The notes below the pieces were generated by a model. That model was given only the letters and a program-made list of their open reading frames with translations, was not told the DNA's origin and made no database searches. 64,000 bases of DNA, from assembly GCA_963681505.1 (NCBI GenBank), contig OY811971.1, positions 18,852,111 to 18,916,110 of the forward strand. Reading direction: 5' to 3'. Position numbers and translations under genes: made by a program. Shown here piece after piece: positions 34,975-45,815 of this stretch (position 1 is its first letter; each line of letters opens with the position of its first letter). The stretch is from Eunapius fragilis. Lineage: Eukaryota > Porifera > Demospongiae > Spongillida > Spongillidae.

Positions 34975-35879
34975 CTACAAACATTCAAGCATTGGCATAT
35001 AAAAATACTTGTATCTGACAATGTATTAAGTATATGTTCCCATGTCATTTTACTAGAGTGTGGTCTAAATAGAATCCAGATGGATTTAAATACACCTTTA
35101 CTGTCCAAGCCGTACTACTTAACATTCACTCTCAACACTACGCGGCATGCAGGATAATAAACAAGCTTGCATGCTGCTTGCATATTAACGCAAGTACCGG
35201 TCACCTTTGAATAAACACCGCGCGCGGCACATACATGAACACTGCAGGCAAGACTTCATAAACACAGCGAGGCTTTATATTTCACGTTAACAAAGCGAAG
35301 TTAAACATGCATGTATACAAACGCATTAGCATCACGACATAGTCTACAAATCCATACCGACGAACGCCCGCGTGCCAAAGCAAGCGTATGTTAGACGTTT
35401 AGTACTCGTAAGTTGTGTGCGTGTATACCGTTAAGATAACGTTCGGCTTGCCTTTATAAGTCCAGATCGGCTGCCATATGTCATCTCGCAAACAACGCCC
35501 TCAATCCGTCAAAAGGTAATTATAAAAAAGGCTGGGAACCCCATATACACTCCATATATATATGTATATATACTGGGGTGTAATGCGGTAAATCAGTGTT
35601 ATGATAGCACACCTTTATTATGCCTTAACACCCCATTATTGGTGCGGTACGTTGCTAACACCCTACCATACTTTGCCTACACTCATAGATGTAAGCAGAA
35701 CACCCTTGTGTGTTACCAAAACACCCCCTGGGCTGTAACACTCCTGAGCTGTAACACCCCTCGGGCCTTTTTTTTTAACAGTGTATTTATTCGATGGAAT
35801 TGGGTCCGTATTGTGAACGTAACGTACGTTGCCTATAGTACTCGATTTTTCCACTTTCTACTCTTAAAAAATGTATCCA

Positions 35880-36835
35880 GAGCAGGGGCGGATGCAATAT
35901 TTTGGCGAGGGGGGGGGGGGGGGTCCGACATGAATAATTGATGAGAGGAGGGGCGCGCGCGAAGTGCGCGAAAAATTTTGTGGTGCGCATTCCAATTTTT
36001 CCACAGATTGTACATGTAAGGGGGCCGGGGATTGGAAACTAAAGCAATCAACACTAAAAATGAGTGACACTCCATTGCATTCTGCCGGGTTTCCAGGCTA
36101 TTGTAGTCTTATGGATTTAAATGGCTGTGTTGTTACTTGCATGCGCTTTCCTTTGCTATTTGAGCCACTTAAAATTTACCATCACACTCCGGCAGATGAC
36201 CTACTTCAAGCAGTGAATATTTCAGCATAATATTCGTGCGCGAAAAAATTTATTGTACACATTCCACAGATTGTACATGTAGGGAGATTAGAAACGGAGG
36301 CAATCATAACCAATAAATGCATGCCACTCCGTTACGTTCTGGTTTCCAGGCTATTGTGGTAAATGGCTTGTGTGTTTTGCATTGTACGTTACATGCGCCG
36401 GCTTAGTTTCTTTGCTATATTAAAATTTAAAATTTAAATTTTAAAATGTGCAATGGTCTTGGAGCAAGGTGCATTCAACCTTGATGGGTACTAATAATAG
36501 AGCACGAATCAAAATAACGGCGGAAAGAATATCTGCGGAACTGAAGAATATCTATATTATACAACCGTGGGTTAGCATTTTGGAATACATTTACCTTACG
36601 TATAAATAACAGCCTACTACGTATCTCGCAATTTACAGATAGTACTACTAATGAATAAGCAATAAGATAAGCTATTTAGCAACTTCACGAAGTGCACTCC
36701 GTAGACATGTATATCTCACGTGCGACACGTCATACGCTAATTATATTCATATTCAGGTTCGACGGGGGGGTTCCAGACACCCTGGACCCCCCCCCCCCCC
36801 CCCCCCCCCCCCCTGGATCCGCCACTGCAGAGGCG
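35880..36835. mobile_element. hAT-like TIR element with terminal G/C runs
   Basis: Left end GCAGGGGCGGATGCAATATT, then a G-run (about 35,910-35,923). Right end C-run (36,787-36,813), then TGGATCCGCCACTGC. The AGTGGCGGAT..-type terminus is shared with elements at 54.6-56.4 kb. No transposase; internal direct duplication (next entry). Confidence 0.55.
35985..36420 (+). repeat. Direct duplication of about 180 bp
   Basis: TTCCACAGATTGTACATGTA..GTTTCCAGGCTATTGT..GCGC occurs at about 35,990-36,165 and again, diverged, at about 36,245-36,420. Confidence 0.65.
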
Positions 36836-36945
36836 TTATATCTCACAAAATCTTCATTCACATAAAGTCCTCGATTCGATCCCTTTCGTAACCATCTCTT
36901 GACAAAATGAAAAATCCATTGTACCGTTACGTGGTCAATTTTCTT

Positions 36946-36972
36946 GGGGGGGGGGGGGGGGGGGGGGGGGGG
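36946..36972 (+). repeat. Poly-G run
   Basis: 27 consecutive Gs. Similar runs occur at 52,795-52,821 (G), 53,539-53,560 (C), 54,657-54,679 (G), 44,817-44,839 (C) and 43,270-43,285 (G). Confidence 0.9.
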
Positions 36973-37168
36973 TTGAACTATCTACTATCGGTAGCATTAT
37001 TCCGGCGTTAAAGCTCTGACACACCGCGAACGCAACTACAGCTCTCACCTTTTTATTTCCTGAGCGATGTAAGTATTAAGAGCATTTAACATGCAGATGT
37101 CGTTCTACGCTCAAGAGACTTCCATGTGGACCAGTGCCGTGAACACCTCGCCCTTCACGACCTGACTA

Positions 37169-37170
<2 letters not shown>

Positions 37171-37222
<52 letters not shown>
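37171..37222 (+). repeat. (TG)n microsatellite
   Basis: 26 TG units about 380 bp upstream of the saposin-like gene. Confidence 0.95.
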
Positions 37223-37225
<3 letters not shown>

Positions 37226-37519
37226 TCAGCATAATTTGTTTGTGCCAGCTACTTACCGCTTGAATGGGCACGAGTAAGTTGCCTATGTGTTGTAAATTGT
37301 GGGTTACTCTTTACTATTGGTCTCAGTTTGCGGTCCTTTATGCAGTTATTGTGGGTAAAAGGCTGCAGTGAAAGAAGTCTTAAATTACCCACCCAATTAC
37401 GTTTCAACATGTGCATATCAATTTTAAATACTGATTCTCTACGCACGTTGAGGAAATTCAGTTTGCGGGTTTGAAGAAGTGTAAACAATTCTCCCACGTG
37501 CATGTAAGTGGACAAGGGG

Positions 37520-37526
37520 TATATAA
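37520..37526 (+). promoter_or_regulatory. Likely TATA box
   Basis: TATATAA about 75 bp upstream of the saposin-like ATG, at a distance that fits a short 5' UTR. Confidence 0.5.
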
Positions 37527-37598
37527 CGCGTTCGGCTTGATAGTACGATACTCTTTAGCGCTCCTCCAATTCCTTAGCTGAGACGCGAGGCAAAAGAA

Positions 37599-38275
37599 AT
37601 GTCATTCAATACGGGACTTACTCTCCTTGCACTGCTGGTGGTGTGGTTGGCTCCCTCAATCCAGGCTGCTGCCCAGGTGCCCAGGCGGCCTACCACCTCC
37701 CCACCACGTCCTCCTCCTACCACACCACGTCCTCCTGCTACCACGCCACGTCCTCCTACAACCACCACCAGGCCACCAACTACACCACGCCCTACCCTGC
37801 CTCCTCCTAGATATGGCTGCTCCGCTTGCCAGTTGGTTGCTCACCTGGCGATGCCCTTTATCGGACTGCCTATTGTAAGTACACAAGAAGGGAAGATATA
37901 AGCTGTGCGTTTAACCATTAGTATGCCCATGTTATTTTATTTAGGAAGTGGCCAGGGAGCAAGTTCTTGCGCAATGCGGTGGTGATTTTTTTGTAAGTAG
38001 TTTGAAATTGATTTCGTTTGCTCACAGCGCTCTTGCTACGCGCAATAATAACAATTTTAATTATTCTTCCACCACACAGTGCACGTTTTTCGTGGATCAT
38101 TACTTCGATCTCATACTTGAACAAATTCTTAATGGGGTTAGTGACTTGAATGCATTGTATACTACACATGTAGCTGCGTGGGCATATGTTAATTAATCAT
38201 TACCTCCTCTCACCTTCCAATGCACAACGGCAGGAAAACGCCTTAAGAGCTTGCCAGCTGATCGGGGCTTGTTAG
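37599..38275 (+). CDS. Secreted saposin-B-like protein with a Pro/Thr-rich linker (4 exons)
   Basis: Exons 37599-37874, 37945-37992, 38080-38136 and 38234-38275, all in phase 0 with GT-AG introns of 70-97 bp; 140 residues. Residues 1-23 are a signal peptide (MSFNTGLTLLALLVVWLAPS). Residues 28-70 are a Pro/Thr/Arg linker (repeats of TTPRPPA/TTTRPP), a likely O-glycosylation region. Residues 73-140 carry six cysteines in the saposin order: C-S-A-C, then Q-C-G-G, C-T-F-F, and A-C-Q-L-I-G-A-C at the very end. Saposin-like domains bind lipids or membranes; family members include lysosomal activators and membrane-active defence peptides. Which role applies here is unknown. A TATA box lies upstream. 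The intron positions split the domain between cysteines. Alternative: a short orphan secreted peptide, but the cysteine spacing argues for the saposin fold. Confidence 0.7.
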
Positions 38276-38279
38276 AGCC

Positions 38280-39079
38280 CATGTGCATAATTCTGTAGCA
38301 CTGACATCTTTTTGATTAGGTCAGGCTAATGCAATGGACTTGCGTGATTATTTTTGTATTTAAATATTACACGTACTCGCTATCCAGTATATTTTGGGGG
38401 GCGGTCGGGGGGGAAATGGGGTGAATAGTATACATAGGTTAGACATCACGGAGCAAAAACCGAGCGCGTGGATATCAAAGGCGTATAATTTTACACACTT
38501 TCTGTTCTCTGCATGTCTTTCGCCAGGACCTTCATGATCAAGCAATAGCCCGTTAATGGCAATGCTGGTTGTTTGGTCGCTAAAGGAGCCAACTAGAAAC
38601 GAAACCAAGGCATTCATATCAATGCATAAGGTTATTAACGTCTTTTAAATTTCACAATGGTGTGATTGTTGCCATGCACAAGCCAATCGCCAGGGAACAC
38701 CCAAATCCTTATGAGCACATCCATTTAACGTTATCATGCACAAGGATCAAATAACGATCGCATATCCAGAAATGGTCCATACATGGGGGGTCATTTTGCT
38801 TTTTGTTTTCAAATTGAATTTTAAACAAGTTTTTAAGGTACAATAAATTGGTCCGATTATGATATGTGTATATCGTAAATTTATATCCATGACCCATGGT
38901 TTAACTAAAATCAAGACAAAAAAATTATTTTCCATACACCACGCATAATTTACTGATGAAATATCATGCATGTAACTGTGTAATCCAATAATGGTGAGAC
39001 CTAGCTCATGAGACACAGCGACAGAATATCAGGAACTACGATAGTTCCTATATAGGAATTGACCCGGGTCGTGAAATCA
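38280..39079. other. Intergenic, one dispersed repeat
   Basis: No gene seen. A segment of about 55 bp at 38,763-38,816 (ATATCCAGAAATGG.CCATAC..TTTCAAATTGAA) recurs at 53,153-53,206. Confidence 0.5.
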
Positions 39080-39434
39080 TTAAAAAACCGCGACTAGCGT
39101 ATAACTCGCGTACCAAAAAACGGATAGTTTAGCTCTTTGTTCCTATCGAACAAGAAGGCAAAGACGGTCATTTTTAAAAAAGTTTTGTTTCAGTCTTCAA
39201 ACTGTTTGCTTCAAGAGAACAAAAAGCTCGTGTTTTTCCTCGTTCTCAGGCCAATTCTTCTCCGTCTAATTCTTCTCGCGCGAGTATAACTCGGGATAGG
39301 AATGGTTTTAAAGAGCGCCAATTATACCAATCGCTTTAGAATCTCCTGGAAGGACATCTTCAGGTATCAGATATATGAATAAAGCATAAAACTGATATAC
39401 GTAATCATTGCGTAATTGGAGTGCTATGTTTAAC

Positions 39435-40362
39435 TTTTTTTTTTTGAGCGTATATATTTTACCTTGACAGAAAGAATTACAAAACAGAACAAAAATAACG
39501 AATGCACAAAAAAGCTAAAGCCTATTGCATGATTGTAGGAAGTGACGCCCCATCATCGAAGCCTAGTCCACTCCTCCACTTTACCCTAGATCCTCTTAGA
39601 CATTAGCTTGATGCTCGAACCAGGGCAAATAAAAGTCGAGCTCTGATGAATGAACACGTTTCTGCATATGATTGTCCCCATTTTGCTGCTATGCTGGTAG
39701 AGATGTGCTTCAAAAAATGTTCTGCCTCTCTGTGGAGAACCCCATCAACGGATATTACAAAAGGAGTAAATGTTCCTTGCCTATCTTCCACTGCCTTTAT
39801 ATATAGCTTCTTCTTCTCTAGAGCCCCTGAATCCAAAATTGATTCTGGTGTTCGATGCAGGTGTGATGGTGCGTCTGTGTCAATGACTTATATATCAAAC
39901 AACGCTTCCACCTGGGGAGTCCAAACACCTCGAATGCCTGGATCGGCCCTCAATCCTGGACCATCTGCTTTGGATTCAGCCTCTTTGACTATTGGTTCAC
40001 GTACAACTTGACTCCATACTTGAGCAGCCATATCCCCAAGACAGTCCCGAACTTCGTTATGTTGTTGGATGACAAGACCACCGGTCTTACAGTCTAATGC
40101 ATGTTGCAACGTGAAATTTGCACTACATCCATCACACTTGATAGGTATACAGGAGGGTTGTCGTTGATATCGAATTGCCAAACCATCCCTAAACTGAGAG
40201 GGTGCTAGGTCAAAGTGACAACTCTCTAATGGGACCACATTCAGCCAAGCTGATGTTTTACCTTTTATTGCCCTTCGTATTGATCTCTGTCGCTCATGTG
40301 TGAACTTTGCTAGAATGGACTCCACTTGGACTGGTGTAAATCCTCTTGAACTTTACGGTGCA
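39435..40362 (-). mobile_element. 5'-truncated non-LTR retrotransposon with target-site duplication
   Basis: Flanked by a perfect 10-bp direct repeat TATGTTTAAC (39,425-39,434 and 40,363-40,372). In minus orientation it ends in a poly-A of 11 (the T run 39,435-39,445) right at the duplication, the mark of target-primed reverse transcription. About 160 bp of 3' UTR (39,446-39,602) separates the tail from the coding part. The 5' end is lost. Confidence 0.9.
39603..40352 (-). pseudogene. C-terminal part of a retrotransposon reverse-transcriptase polyprotein (one nonsense codon)
   Basis: Minus-strand frame open from a stop at 40,353-40,355 and reading SSRGFTPVQVESILAKF.. to a TAA at 39,888-39,890, then on in the same frame to 39,603. 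It has the tail typical of these polyproteins in invertebrates: W-L-N-V-V-P-L, F-x-x-x-L-A-I-R-Y, a zinc-knuckle-like C-D-G-C-S-A-N-F-T-L-Q-H-A-L-D-C with G-G-L-V-I-Q-Q-H-N-E-V-R-D, then G-x-F-T-P-F-V-I-S-V-D-G-V and a closing F-I-R-A-R-L-L-F-A-L-V-R. The catalytic reverse-transcriptase part is missing because of 5' truncation. Apart from the single TAA (after ..EALFDI) the frame is intact, so the insertion is fairly young. Confidence 0.75.
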
Positions 40363-40591
40363 TATGTTTAACCGTTCCCATGGCGACATTTACGTATATT
40401 TAGAATTGTGGAAACAAAAAAGAGTAGAGCTAAACAACGAGAGGAATACCTCCAAAGTCGAGACGACGAGTTAGAATTCTCAAAAAGCGAGCGTCTGCTC
40501 GTGACGGTAATTAAAGCGGGGGGGGAGGGGGGGGGGGGGACTTGCCTGTATTAATAATTGATAACAAAATGACAATAAAAAAATAGAGGAA

Positions 40592-40855
40592 ACAAGTAAA
40601 GAAAAACATTCTCTGACGAGAAAGTTGGTGGGATATAGGAAGTGGTGTAAAAAGGAGGGGAACAAGGTTTTGAGAAAAGGGTAATGAGACAAAATCCTAT
40701 ATTTAGCGCGTGTGAATGTAACGGAACCAAAAGAAGTGCTAAATATAGGATTTTGTCTCATTACCCTTTTCTCAAAACCTTGTTCCCCTCTTTTTTTACA
40801 CCACATTTGCCTATCTCACCAACTTTCTCGTCAGAGAATGTTTTTCTTTACTTGT
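40592..40855. mobile_element. Foldback MITE, copy in composite repeat A
   Basis: The arms pair over nearly their full length: ACAAGTAAAGAAAAACATTC..AGTTGGTGGGATATAGG and AAGGTTTTGAGAAAAGGGTA, centre AAATCCTATATTTAGC / GCTAAATATAGGATTTT, loop of about 30 bp. No protein. Confidence 0.92.
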
Positions 40856-40901
40856 ATAATATGCAAGTCAACGCGTAGATTGGACGCGCGAGGGATAACC
40901 G

Positions 40902-40972
40902 AGCCTCGTCCCAGGCCGTCAATTAAAGTTTAGGAAAAACCTAAACTTTAATTGACGGCCTGGGGACGAGGC
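40902..40972. repeat. Perfect short hairpin
   Basis: GCCTCGTCCCAGGCCGTCAA..AAAGTTTAGG, 5-base loop, then the reverse complement with one extra base. Arms about 32 bp. The CTCGTCCCCAGGCC motif also occurs in all three composite-repeat copies. Confidence 0.8.
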
Positions 40973-40974
40973 TA

Positions 40975-41838
40975 GGGATACCTCACATCAGAGGTTTAAC
41001 TATGGCTTAACCCTAGGTGGGTCTGAAGTTAATAGCATTCGTATAGCCTTGATCAGAGACACAAATAAAACCATTGATCGGAACCCACGAGAGTAGGTTC
41101 CATATAGGAATCCTGCGGTATGATGAATGGCATTAAAAACTTCACTCACGTGGAGCGGGACAGCCAAGAGTAGGGTGACTTCGCTCTTAGTGGCAATCGA
41201 GCGATATCAAACAGGAGAACAGTTCTGCGTTCGTCAGCCAAATCTGATAGGGCTGTTGCCCACCCAGCCCACCCGTTTACACCGGCCCTGATTCAGAAGT
41301 GTGTACAGTTGGGCTGCTTCAACCCGCAAACACATGTGTAGTGATTCAATTACGCGTGTAGTGAAAGAAATCTTAAGATGGACAAACTACCAGTTACACA
41401 TGCAAGTTTCAGCATGTGCATAAAAAGTTGCACCGGCATACAAGCGGTGGCCCAAACTAGCTAGGTACTGGCTATTATGTCTTAGTTTGCCTATAATAAA
41501 AGGAGCTTTGGAAAACCAAAATTTTCAGAAGGCCATGCGGTTGTGATCGCTACAATCAATGTGGCCGTCGGATATTTTATAGATGTCTTGATTTTTTTTT
41601 AATCATATCGCGTGCATGGGATGTATTGAGATGGACGGAAGAATGAATGAAGACAGACGGAAATATACAAAAGTAACTCAGCAGGTGCGACTAGAGTTCG
41701 GCCAAACACGCTGCCGTACTGCGTACACATCATTTCAAAATTTACATTTTAAAAATATTATCCACCCGGCACCATCGAAATAAAAACGACTCGCATGCGC
41801 TTATATGTACCAATTTTCGCGGGGAGTGGGAGAGGGTG

Positions 41839-41876
<38 letters not shown>

Positions 41877-42590
41877 TGGGGGGGGGGGGCTGGTTGCATA
41901 GCGGCAAAATTACAACACGAACCCCACTTTGTAGTACTGGATTGCACGTATGATTTATAAGACACTCACGCCTTTGGTTTTTGATCCAATGACCACGTGC
42001 ACGCAAGGGCACGGTATAGCCATTCGCTTGTGAAAAGTGAAATTAAAAGGCAGAGATGGAAACGATAACGGAAGATGCATTGTACTTGCTTATGATATTA
42101 TAGAACTTGAGATTCAGCAATGATGATACCTATCACTGTACGAAGTGTGCACACAGAGGCAAACTCCCATTATGTGCATGCCGTTTAAACCATGCACTGC
42201 TCATTGTGCGGCAAGAATCTGCATTTCAGTACCCTACTGAGCTGCCTTTCTGATAAGATGCTGCATAGTTTTTCTGGAGTATATTCTTCGCTGTTTCTTT
42301 TTGAAGGTTCACTGAGTCGAGCCTGGGATAGCTACATGTAGATGCTTCCTTGCCAGTTTGGCAACATGATGAGGGAAGTATGATTCATGCTTTCTCCACA
42401 AATCATAGGATCGATCATCTTTAAAGTTTCTAAAATTAATTTCATGCAGCCTCCTTAAGATATGCCTTCAATTCGTCTTCAATGTGATCATAATTCACTT
42501 CACCAGGACATGCATTCCAAAATGAATTAATATCAAATTTGTTTAGTTATTCACCTATCATTATTATCATTGTTACGAGACACCCCCTCC
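40975..42590. other. Intergenic, no supported gene
   Basis: Contains a (TG)n tract (41,836-41,874) followed by a G-run, and the second copy (42,267-42,420) of the dispersed segment at 29.4 kb. Nothing else recognised. Confidence 0.5.
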
Positions 42591-42591
42591 A

Positions 42592-42955
42592 ACTGCTCCT
42601 GTCATGAGGGCACTGCTCCTACTGTTCTTATTATAGGGACACTGTTCCTATCATGGGGACACTGCTCCTGCCTTGCTGTCATGTAGGAACATTGTTCCAC
42701 TGTTCCTGTCATGGGGTCACTGCTCCTGTCATTCCAACTGTTCCTGTCATGGGGACATTGTACTGCTCCTGTCATGGGGGAACAATGTTCGCTGTTCCTG
42801 TCATGAGGGCACTGCTCCTACTGTTCCTGTCATGGGGACACTGCTACTACTTTTCCTGTCATGGAGACATGGCTCCTCTCATGAGGAAACATTGTTCAAC
42901 TGTTCATAGGGACACTGTTCTTACTGCTCCTGTCATGGGGGAACATCCTTCCAGT
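42592..42955 (+). repeat. Degenerate minisatellite, about 25-30 bp unit
   Basis: About 13 copies of CACTGCTCCTGTCATGGGGA-like units with variable spacing. The frames across it (..VPVMGTL..) are by-products of the repeat. Confidence 0.85.
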
Positions 42956-43374
42956 GTGACAAATATGTACATGACTTAATGTTCCTCAGATTGACTATTG
43001 AATAATGTTTGGATGCATTGAACATTGCTTGTTTCGCTACATTCATGTTTATTCGATCCGCATACGATTGGAGTGCGTTTCATTGTACATGTATGCCAGT
43101 TTTAGCTAACTAAATTGTAAGTCACTGAAATCTGATGCCATGAATAGCTTTCGGGATGAGGTCTTTGACCTCTACCATAACGTGCAGACCTGCTTGATCA
43201 TGACATTACCCCTCCGTCAGTGCATTATTCCATTCAAGCAAGCATCATGAATGTCACATTATCTTAAAGAGGGGGGGGGGGGGGGTGTACAATACAATCA
43301 CAACTTATAGTTATACTTGAGTGAATTGAATGCCATACTCATGAGACATACATTTCGCCCCCATTTATCATTGT

Positions 43375-43681
43375 ACAAGTAAATAAAAACATTCTCTAAC
43401 GAGAGAGTTGTTGGTATATAGGATTGACCAATTTTGGTATATGTAAAAAATCACGGAAACAAGAGTGACAGAAATTTTTACTGGAAAATTGAAATAGGCC
43501 TATATTTAGCCCATTACTCAGGCATGCGCTGTTATTTTGTGAGTGTGCTAAATATAGGCCTATTTCAATTTTCCAGTAAAAATTTCTATCACTCTTGTTT
43601 CCGTGCTTTTTACATATACCACCATTGGTCAATCCTATATACCAACAACTCTCTCGTTAGAGAATGTTTTTATTTACTTGT
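43375..43681. mobile_element. Foldback MITE, full length
   Basis: ACAAGTAAATAAAAACATTC through AAATTGAAATAGGCCTATAT on the left pairs with the right arm back to GAATGTTTTTATTTACTTGT. Loop about 50 bp. The arms are almost identical, so the element is young or kept by gene conversion. Confidence 0.95.
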
Positions 43682-43753
43682 TTCATAAGTTTTTTTTCGC
43701 CCTGTCAGCAGTATCGCAGTCGATAATCAAATTTTTTATAAATTTTATATGAC

Positions 43754-44040
43754 TAGTAAATAAAAACATTCTCGCTGAGAAAGTTGGTGGGATATAGGTT
43801 TTGTAGGCAAATAGTATACTGGTGTAGGGGGCAAAGAAACAAGTTTTATCAGAAAGGAAAATGTAATAGTCCTATAATTAGCACACTTCGACTAAGGCAT
43901 TTTCTGTTTCTGTGCTAAATATAGGACTATTACATTTTCCCTTGTGATAAAACTTGTTTCTTTGCTTTTTACACCAGTATACTATTTGCCTGCAAACCTA
44001 TATCCCACCAACTTTCTCAGAGAGAATGTTTTTATTTACT
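43754..44040. mobile_element. Foldback MITE, second full-length copy
   Basis: Only about 70 bp from the preceding copy. Terminal AGTAAATAAAAACATTCTC inverted repeats; centre GTGCTAAATATAGGACTATT. The inner arm sequence differs from the neighbouring copy while the termini and the central motif are kept. Confidence 0.95.
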
Positions 44041-44822
44041 TGTTTCCTTAATTTTTTTTAACACCCAAATCACTGTTGCATCGCAGGCTTCCCCTTTTCA
44101 TCTAACTGATTTAATTCAATCCAGACGTATTGTGAAAAATTTTTAGGTACTATTGCTTAATTAGACTTGATAAGACCGTATATAGGCTTTTAGGCTTTTG
44201 TGTATCAAAGCGAGTCCTCCAGCAAATTTTAAAGCTATTGGTGCAAATTTCATTGCTTAAAAGTGTTCCTATCCCGAGTTATGAGTTCCCAAGGAGCAGA
44301 AGACGACTCGCCCATTATTTTAGGAAGGGGAACGAGGACAACAGTATTTTCGTTCTCGACAACCACGCGGTTCTACGACGTGAAACAAAAACAAAACTAC
44401 TCAGTATAGACTTCTAGATCGATTGCCGCAATGACCCAGGCACTACTGTACCAAGGTTTTTTTTGGGGGACGCGACCATAAACCACAGAAAGATTATACC
44501 AATTTAGAAATCCTTCATGAACATGGCTTCAACAGTATCGTTGGATTACCTCTTCCTGCCACAAAACATATTTTGTGACCACATTAAGATCAAATAACCT
44601 CATCATCACAAACCATATTTAGGCCTTAATCGGTTAAGATCATAGTAGTGAATTTGATATTTGAACGTGGCTGTTGAGTTAGAGAGCGCTTCGTTCTTCT
44701 TGCATTCTGCCAAGACGGAACTTCTTTCCAGCCATCCACATTTCACGACACACAGCACATATGGCCAAACAAGAAAAATATGAGTTTTAATGTTCAAATC
44801 GTACCGACTGCTGCTACCCCCC

Positions 44823-44853
<31 letters not shown>

Positions 44854-45815
44854 ACAAAACCGCCTCATAATTACGCTAAAACTGAAACATACGGGCGATC
44901 GAAGCGTTGAAATTTTAAGCTTCAAAACAGGCTTACGACACGTGTAGCGTAAGACAGTACCACAATCAACTCTTTTGTTGAGCCGTAACAACGGCGTATT
45001 GCTACTAAAACCCCGATGTACTAATACACGGCATAACTTACATAACATTTATAATCAGATACAAAGAACAAGATAACAAGTGAGATCAAAAAGCTGTTGA
45101 AATACGACTTTCGACTATCAAAAGCATAGACACCAATGGAAACCTCCACAAATACGGTAAACTCGAGTTCAAGAAAATTGCGATCCGTGTCACGCTTATA
45201 ATATGACGTCACAATACAATATTCGAAGCTTTGCCAATCCAGTAATTCCAATATCTATGGCAACACAAAGAGTTCAAGTCGAATGAAGTAGTTACGGAGT
45301 TCTGGTACTCAGCAAAAGCAGAGTATACGGAGGCCAGCTCCATACTCCGTCACTTAAAAAAAATTTGCATTGTAATATACGCGAAAGCATTACTTTTCTA
45401 TGAATATTAGTACAACCGTGGAGGCTAATATGTATATCTATGGAAAACTGACGCAAACGGTTGTATTTTCCAAAAACTACAGACATTATCAATGTACAAT
45501 AGCGGCTTGCTCCGGCAAAATAAAAACCTCTCTAATCCACCCCTTTTTAAATAAGTACATGTATGAGATAAGGGGCGGATGTACGAGCGCTATATACACA
45601 GCAAAGCGACGTTTTAACAGTGAATAATTCGATTTAGAGAGGAGCATAGTCAACCGCAGGCGTGTTCGCTAAGTACACCAACAGTTTCTTCTGTACCAGG
45701 CGAATATAACTATTTTTCCGCTGAGCGAATGTGATAATTACCGCTGGAGCAGGCCGCTGATGTATGAAAAATGCTATGTTATAAAATTGTTGAAAAAGAT
45801 GGCATGTCACGGAGG
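44041..45815. other. Intergenic, no supported gene
   Basis: Contains a C-run next to (CA)n (44,817-44,858). Frames of 60-85 codons on both strands lack any recognised feature. Confidence 0.5.

Larger units (their letters stand above)
31068..35787. mobile_element. Possible 4.7-kb TIR-bounded element
   Basis: Left end TA then CACTGTTAAAAAAAAGGTGT; right end in inverted form (TTTTTTTTAACAGTG then TA, about 35,771-35,787). Both ends are followed inwards by many GGGGTGT/ACACCCC motifs alternating in orientation, typical of transposon subterminal repeats. A TA flanks each side. Alternatively these are two separate short elements that happen to face each other. No transposase frame was seen inside. 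It encloses the tandem duplication and the SRCR exon. Confidence 0.45.
39080..40860. mobile_element. Composite repeat, copy A (interrupted by a retrotransposon)
   Basis: 39,080-39,434 and 40,363-40,860 are two parts of one dispersed element, also present inverted at 53.2-54.06 kb and in shortened form at 61.0-61.8 kb. Shared landmarks: GCGTATAACTCGCGTAC, GAAGGCAAAGACGGTCATTT, AACAAAAAGCTCGTGTTT, CGTTCCCATGGCGACATT, AGAGGAATACCTCCAAAGTC, GACGGTAATTAAAGC, then the foldback MITE. Confidence 0.85.

Noticed and set aside
40902-40972. Structured RNA gene (hairpin)
   Set aside because: A perfect hairpin, but its arms are the same CTCGTCCCCAGG motif found in nearby mobile elements, so a repeat origin is simpler.
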